Positions 63,919 through 64,000 of a DNA stretch of 64,000 bases are shown in pieces. Both the position numbers and the translations under genes were made by a program. The stretch's first letter is position 1; every line of letters begins with the position of its first letter. This DNA is from CAZIKF01 sp964539825 (GTDB lineage: Bacteria > Muiribacteriota > UBA6191). Location of the stretch: positions 5,802-69,801 of the forward strand of contig CAZIKF010000026.1 in the NCBI GenBank assembly GCA_964539825.1. Reading direction: 5' to 3'. Under the pieces are notes generated by a model. The model saw only the letters and a program-made list of their open reading frames with translations. It searched no databases and had not been told where the DNA came from.

Positions 63919-64000
63919 ATGCTGAGCGTCGCAATAATCACATTGAATGAAGAAGAAAATCTTGGAAGAACTCTTGAGTCAGTAAAAGACCTGGCTCATG
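63919..64000 (+). CDS. family 2 glycosyltransferase, 5' end only
   Basis: AAGGTAGGGCA precedes the ATG at 63919. The 27 codons before the window edge read MLSVAIITLNEEENLGRTLE and onward, the typical start of GT-A family 2 enzymes of the WaaE/KdtX type. The gene continues to the right. Confidence 0.75.
   Translation, partial: MLSVAIITLNEEENLGRTLESVKDLAH

Overview
The window comes from a Gram-negative bacterium of moderate GC. It has LPS/O-antigen genes (gmhA, a WecA-type initiating transferase, an O-antigen ligase, a Wzx-type flippase), c-type cytochrome and DsbD-like periplasmic chemistry, a CHASE2 adenylate cyclase, and many secreted or membrane proteins with no recognisable family. The gene mix would suit an uncultured marine or deltaproteobacteria-like lineage such as SAR324. 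That placement is an inference: the window has no rRNA or ribosomal protein genes to test it.

Layout. 1-3.7 kb, minus strand: class IV aminotransferase, a DUF255 thioredoxin protein fused to a DsbD-alpha-like domain, and a small protein. 4.05 kb: tRNA-Ser(CGA). 4.3-7.4 kb: three-gene operon for a prepilin-like system. 7.4-10.5 kb: secreted DUF4214/LamG-like protein, a secreted unknown, and a membrane-anchored PstS-like protein. 10.5-11.2 kb: dense non-coding repeat region. 11.2-21 kb: a cyclic-nucleotide-binding protein next to a giant HEAT/TPR protein, divergent from a HEAT-TM-MORN protein. 21-30 kb: membrane cytochrome c, DinB-like protein, M50-type protease, PYROXD2-like oxidoreductase, and a 1304-residue polytopic membrane protein. 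30-41 kb: secreted nuclease/phosphatase-fold protein, formylglycine-enzyme-like protein, gmhA, beta-helix protein, gap (GAPDH), thiamine-pyrophosphokinase-like protein and the CHASE2 cyclase. 41.5-64 kb: O-antigen/capsule cluster with ligase, initiating transferase, flippase, at least five glycosyltransferase genes, many SAM-dependent methyltransferases, sugar-modifying enzymes (rfbC, fcl, epimerase), a CmcI-like hydroxylase-family protein and asnB. The last gene runs off the right edge.

The most unusual signal is non-coding. Five copies of a 152-165 bp hairpin element (4143-4294, 9251-9415, 10547-10710, 11036-11198, 41210-41374), plus two tandem half-copies (10744-11035), each begin at the 3' end of a gene. 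In three cases the first bases of the element, G-TGA, supply the stop codon. Arm mismatches are consistently G.U/G.T-compatible only on the strand antisense to the upstream gene, so that strand may be the one that folds. A second family is a ~70-bp promoter-like block (3786-3856, 43541-43613, 63738-63812, with the core again at 46175-46203) shared by surface-polysaccharide genes and one small-protein gene. It looks like a dispersed regulon promoter.

Links between genes. The CHASE2 cyclase makes a cyclic nucleotide (probably cAMP) that the protein at 11195-12628 could sense. WecA-type initiation, flippase, ligase and tailoring enzymes form one surface-glycan pathway, to which gmhA adds core heptose. 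No transposase, integrase, CRISPR array, rRNA or phage gene was seen.
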